A DNA stretch of 64,000 nucleotides from Arthrobacter sp. 135MFCol5.1 (GTDB lineage: Bacteria > Actinomycetota > Actinomycetes > Actinomycetales > Micrococcaceae): positions 1 through 64,000 of the forward strand of contig NZ_KB895454.1 of NCBI RefSeq assembly GCF_000374865.1. The letters are read 5' to 3'. How positions within the stretch are numbered: position 1 is the stretch's first letter; each line of letters begins with the position of its first letter. Positions 61,616 to 64,000 of the stretch are shown piece after piece. The position numbers and the translations under genes were made by a program. The notes under the pieces were generated by a model. That model saw only the letters and a program-made list of their open reading frames with translations. It was not told the origin of the DNA and made no database searches.

Positions 61616-62302
61616 GTGAGTCCCCTCATGGAATTTCTTTCCGACAAATGGTGGCTGGTTTTCCCGCTGATGGCTTTCGCCGGCCGCTGGGCCGGCGGCT
61701 GGCGGCGTGCCGCCGAACGGCGCCACCGGCGCCGGGTTGAACTGTACAACCTGAAGAACCAGGCACGTGAAGTCGAGAGCGCCTCCCTGGCAGAGGTGCA
61801 GGCGCTGATGGATGCCCATGACACCACCAACAAACGGTGGCTCGAGTACGAACTCGATGTCGGCAAGCTCATCGACTTTCCGCTGATGACCGACGTCCGT
61901 GAGCCGCTCACGGTCGCCTTCCTGCGAGCCAAACGGGAAGCAGACGGCAAGCGGCCGGCATCTGCCGCGGACCTGACTTCCGTGACTGGACTTGAGTCGT
62001 ACCGGCAGGCAGTCAACAACTTTGCGGTGGCGCTCGACGTCGCGGAACGAGAAGCAAAGCGGATCAGGGACAGCAGGTTCAGCGGTCCCGAGCGCGAACG
62101 GCTTGCCACGGCACGGAAACTTCTGATGATCGCGGAAAACCAGGCCGCCACGCCCGCTGAACGCCAGGCCGCTTACAAACGGGCCCGCCGCGAACTGGAC
62201 GGCCTGATTGTCCTGCCCGATGTAACCGTCGCCGCGATCGAAGAGAAGATCGCGCCGGAACTGGATGCGCCGCCCCGTTCCGCGCAGTTCCACCAGGGCT
62301 GA
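61616..62302 (+). CDS. Hypothetical membrane-anchored coiled-coil protein
   Basis: A 228-residue protein with one N-terminal membrane segment (WWLVFPLMAFAGRWAGGW) followed by a basic stretch and a long helical, probably coiled-coil region (LKNQAREVESASLAEVQALM, ALDVAEREAKRIRDSRF, LATARKLLMIAENQAATPAE). GTG 61616 or ATG 61628 could be the start; a small hairpin, GAGGGG/CCCCTC (61611-61627), covers both. No family recognised. Cytoplasmic orientation is likely from the basic residues after the helix. Confidence 0.72.
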   Translation: MSPLMEFLSDKWWLVFPLMAFAGRWAGGWRRAAERRHRRRVELYNLKNQAREVESASLAEVQALMDAHDTTNKRWLEYELDVGKLIDFPLMTDVREPLTVAFLRAKREADGKRPASAADLTSVTGLESYRQAVNNFAVALDVAEREAKRIRDSRFSGPERERLATARKLLMIAENQAATPAERQAAYKRARRELDGLIVLPDVTVAAIEEKIAPELDAPPRSAQFHQG

Positions 62303-62558
62303 AGCCGCGCGACAGGAGACAGCCCCGGTCCCCGCCGCGATGGCGTGGAAACGAGGCGGACCAACGCCGGCGGACACCCGTTGGCGGCGCCCGCCACTGT
62401 TTTGTCCTCATGCCGGGGACGCGTACGATCGATAAGGTTTCCCGCCGGTCCCGGCCCCCACCGCAAGTCATTCCACGCAAACAGCTGGTGAACTATGCTG
62501 TGCAAGGCAGCCTGGTAGGAGAAACTGCTGAACGTCGACTCTGCAGATTGGGCAACAG

Positions 62559-63824
62559 GTGGATATCACCTTCATGGTGGCGCTGGTCATCGCACTGGCA
62601 CTATTTTTCGACTTCACGAACGGGTTCCACGACACCGCGAACGCCATGGCCACACCCATCGCAACGGGCGCCATCAAGCCGCGGACAGCGGTGGCCCTGG
62701 CGGCCGTCCTGAACCTTGTGGGCGCTTTCCTGTCCACCGAAGTGGCCAAGACGGTGTCGGGTGGAATCATCCGCGAAGGATCCGGTGGCGTGCAGATTAC
62801 CCCGGAGATTATCTTCGCCGGCCTGATGGGGGCCGTCCTGTGGAACATGGTCACCTGGCTCAAGGGGCTGCCATCCAGCTCATCGCACGCACTCTTCGGC
62901 GGCCTGATTGGTGCCGCCGTTGTCGGTGCAGGGTTCAGTTCCGTCAACTTCGAGAGCCTGCTCCAGAAGGTCATCCTTCCCGCTGTCTTCGCCCCGGTTA
63001 TCGCCGGGCTCGCGGCCTACGTCTGCACCCGGCTTGCTTATGCGCTCACCGCCCGCCACGATCCCGAGACCGGCAGCAAGCTCACCCAGAAGCGCGGCGG
63101 TTTCCGCACCGGCCAGATTTTCACCTCCAGCCTGGTAGCCCTCGCCCACGGCACCAATGATGCCCAGAAAACCATGGGCATCATCACCCTGGTGTTGATC
63201 GCCGCGGGCAGCCAGGCTCCCGGTTCGGGCCCGCAACTCTGGGTGATCACAGCTTGCGCCCTGGCCATTGCGATCGGTACCTACGCCGGCGGCTGGCGCA
63301 TTATCCGCACCATGGGCTCCGGCCTGACGGAGGTCAAGCCCGCGCAGGGCTTCGCGGCCGAGACCAGCACCGCCTCCGCGATCCTCGCCTCCTCCCATCT
63401 TGGCTTCGCCCTCTCCACCACCCAGGTGGCGTCCGGCTCGGTCATCGGCTCCGGAATGGGACGCCGCGGTACCACCGTCCGCTGGAACATGGTGGGCAAG
63501 ATCGCACTCGGCTGGCTCTTCACCTTGCCGGCAGCGGGAATTGTCGGTGCCCTGACTGCCCTGCTGGTCAAGACCGGCGCGGTGGGCGTGCTGATTGCTG
63601 CCGTGGCCGGCAGCGGCGCGGTGCTGTTCATGTTCTTCTACTCGCGCAAGTCTTCCGTGGGCCACCAAAATGCGGTCGAGGTCGAGGAGGCCGGCCAGGC
63701 GGTCCGCTTCGCCAAGAAAAAGGCCATGGCCCGCGCCCGGGCCAAAGCGAAGGAACAGGCCAAGGAACAGGCCAAGGCTGACAATGGCGCTGCCGCCAAC
63801 ACCCCGAAGGAGAATCAGCGATGA
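62559..63824 (+). CDS. pit: PiT-family inorganic phosphate transporter
   Basis: A 421-residue membrane protein. FFDFTNGFHDTANAMATPIA at the N-terminus and SLVALAHGTNDAQKTMGII in the second half are the two PiT signature motifs, and TWLKGLPSSSSHALFGGL is the internal conserved loop. About ten helices flank a central cytoplasmic loop; the C-terminal ~45 residues are a charged Lys/Ala/Glu tail. It imports phosphate-metal complexes with H+. A single PHO-box-like GGTGAAC occurs at 62487-62493, too little to claim PhoP control. Its stop overlaps the next gene. Confidence 0.93.
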   Translation: MDITFMVALVIALALFFDFTNGFHDTANAMATPIATGAIKPRTAVALAAVLNLVGAFLSTEVAKTVSGGIIREGSGGVQITPEIIFAGLMGAVLWNMVTWLKGLPSSSSHALFGGLIGAAVVGAGFSSVNFESLLQKVILPAVFAPVIAGLAAYVCTRLAYALTARHDPETGSKLTQKRGGFRTGQIFTSSLVALAHGTNDAQKTMGIITLVLIAAGSQAPGSGPQLWVITACALAIAIGTYAGGWRIIRTMGSGLTEVKPAQGFAAETSTASAILASSHLGFALSTTQVASGSVIGSGMGRRGTTVRWNMVGKIALGWLFTLPAAGIVGALTALLVKTGAVGVLIAAVAGSGAVLFMFFYSRKSSVGHQNAVEVEEAGQAVRFAKKKAMARARAKAKEQAKEQAKADNGAAANTPKENQR

Positions 63825-64000
63825 AGTGGTTGGAACTCCTGACCGTCGCGGGCACCACGCTCATTTCCGCCGCACTGGTGGTTACGCTCTACTCGCTCGG
63901 CGTCAGGTTTACGGCAATCGCCGCCGACGCCCAGCAACCCTCCCCGGGGATCAAGCGCTCGGTGGCCTACCTGTGCTTCTCCCTGTGTGGCGTGGCCGTG
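63821..64000 (+). CDS. Membrane protein co-expressed with the phosphate transporter (5' part)
   Basis: The first 60 residues of a protein running off the right edge, starting ATG 63821 within the pit stop (ATGA), with AAGGAG upstream. MKWLELLTVAGTTLISAALV and SVAYLCFSLCGVAV are hydrophobic helices separated by a short polar loop. Small membrane proteins in this position are common behind actinobacterial pit genes; function unknown. Confidence 0.8.
   Translation, partial: MKWLELLTVAGTTLISAALVVTLYSLGVRFTAIAADAQQPSPGIKRSVAYLCFSLCGVAV

Noticed and set aside
62487-62493. PHO box for PhoP control of the phosphate transporter
   Set aside because: Only one GGTGAAC unit is present; PhoP sites need at least two direct repeats at 11-bp spacing.
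1-64000. CRISPR arrays, insertion sequences, prophage or integration sites
   Set aside because: I found no regularly spaced repeats, transposase, integrase or phage structural genes in the window.

Overview
The window is high-GC DNA with dense, strand-switching operons, ATGA/GTGA start-stop overlaps, GTG starts and several genes that look leaderless. Gene families and codon use point to an actinobacterium of the Micrococcaceae, most like Arthrobacter or Pseudarthrobacter. That placement is an inference from family content, not a database result. It looks chromosomal: there is no insertion sequence, phage module, CRISPR array, rRNA or tRNA that I can support.

Layout. 0-6.8 kb: the 5' part of a galactarate/talarate dehydratase-like enolase behind a tandem operator, a lipoprotein zinc peptidase, an FMN reductase, a VOC protein, a secreted HNH nuclease, a membrane protein/HTH regulator pair with its own palindromic operator, and a beta-CASP ribonuclease. 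7-9.9 kb: a gluconate module, with a divergent GntR repressor, GntP permease and GntK kinase ending in a strong terminator. 10-12.7 kb: small housekeeping genes (P-loop kinase-like protein, lytic transglycosylase, GNAT acetyltransferase).

12.7-24.8 kb is a carbohydrate-utilisation locus built around one divergent control region. Leftward run 2-hydroxyacid dehydrogenase, ABC binding protein, two permeases, DUF624 protein and GH35 beta-galactosidase. Rightward run a heparinase II/III-like protein, an unusual DeoR-HTH/LacI-sensor hybrid regulator and a DUF2264 protein. Two perfect 12-bp palindromes exactly 20 bp apart lie in the shared promoter region. The gene set fits uptake and breakdown of a galactose- and uronate-containing plant or microbial glycan.

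24.8-38.4 kb: a berberine-type FAD oxidase, SDR, SMP-30 lactonase and aldo/keto reductase; flotillin with an NfeD-like partner; an intracellular alpha/beta hydrolase-subtilase pair; a class C beta-lactamase-fold lipoprotein that has lost its catalytic residues; DUF1206; and a TetR/zinc alcohol dehydrogenase pair separated by a perfect 26-bp palindrome and the frameshifted tail of a lost SDR gene. 38.6-48 kb: SGNH hydrolase, a MoxR/ChlI-type ATPase with a VWA partner, and a three-gene formate dehydrogenase operon (Cys enzyme, no Tat signal visible).

48-64 kb: a TIM-barrel isomerase and BNR-4 propeller, then the most unusual gene of the window: a complete GTP cyclohydrolase II fused to a flavin-dependent monooxygenase/acyl-CoA-dehydrogenase-fold domain. 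A flavin reductase lies 1.2 kb downstream on the same strand, so the three activities could form a flavin-making and flavin-using unit. The rest is a 5'-3' exonuclease, HrpB helicase, Tex30-like hydrolase, stand-alone LigD polymerase domain, YciO/Sua5 protein, VOC protein and a PiT phosphate transporter operon running off the right edge.
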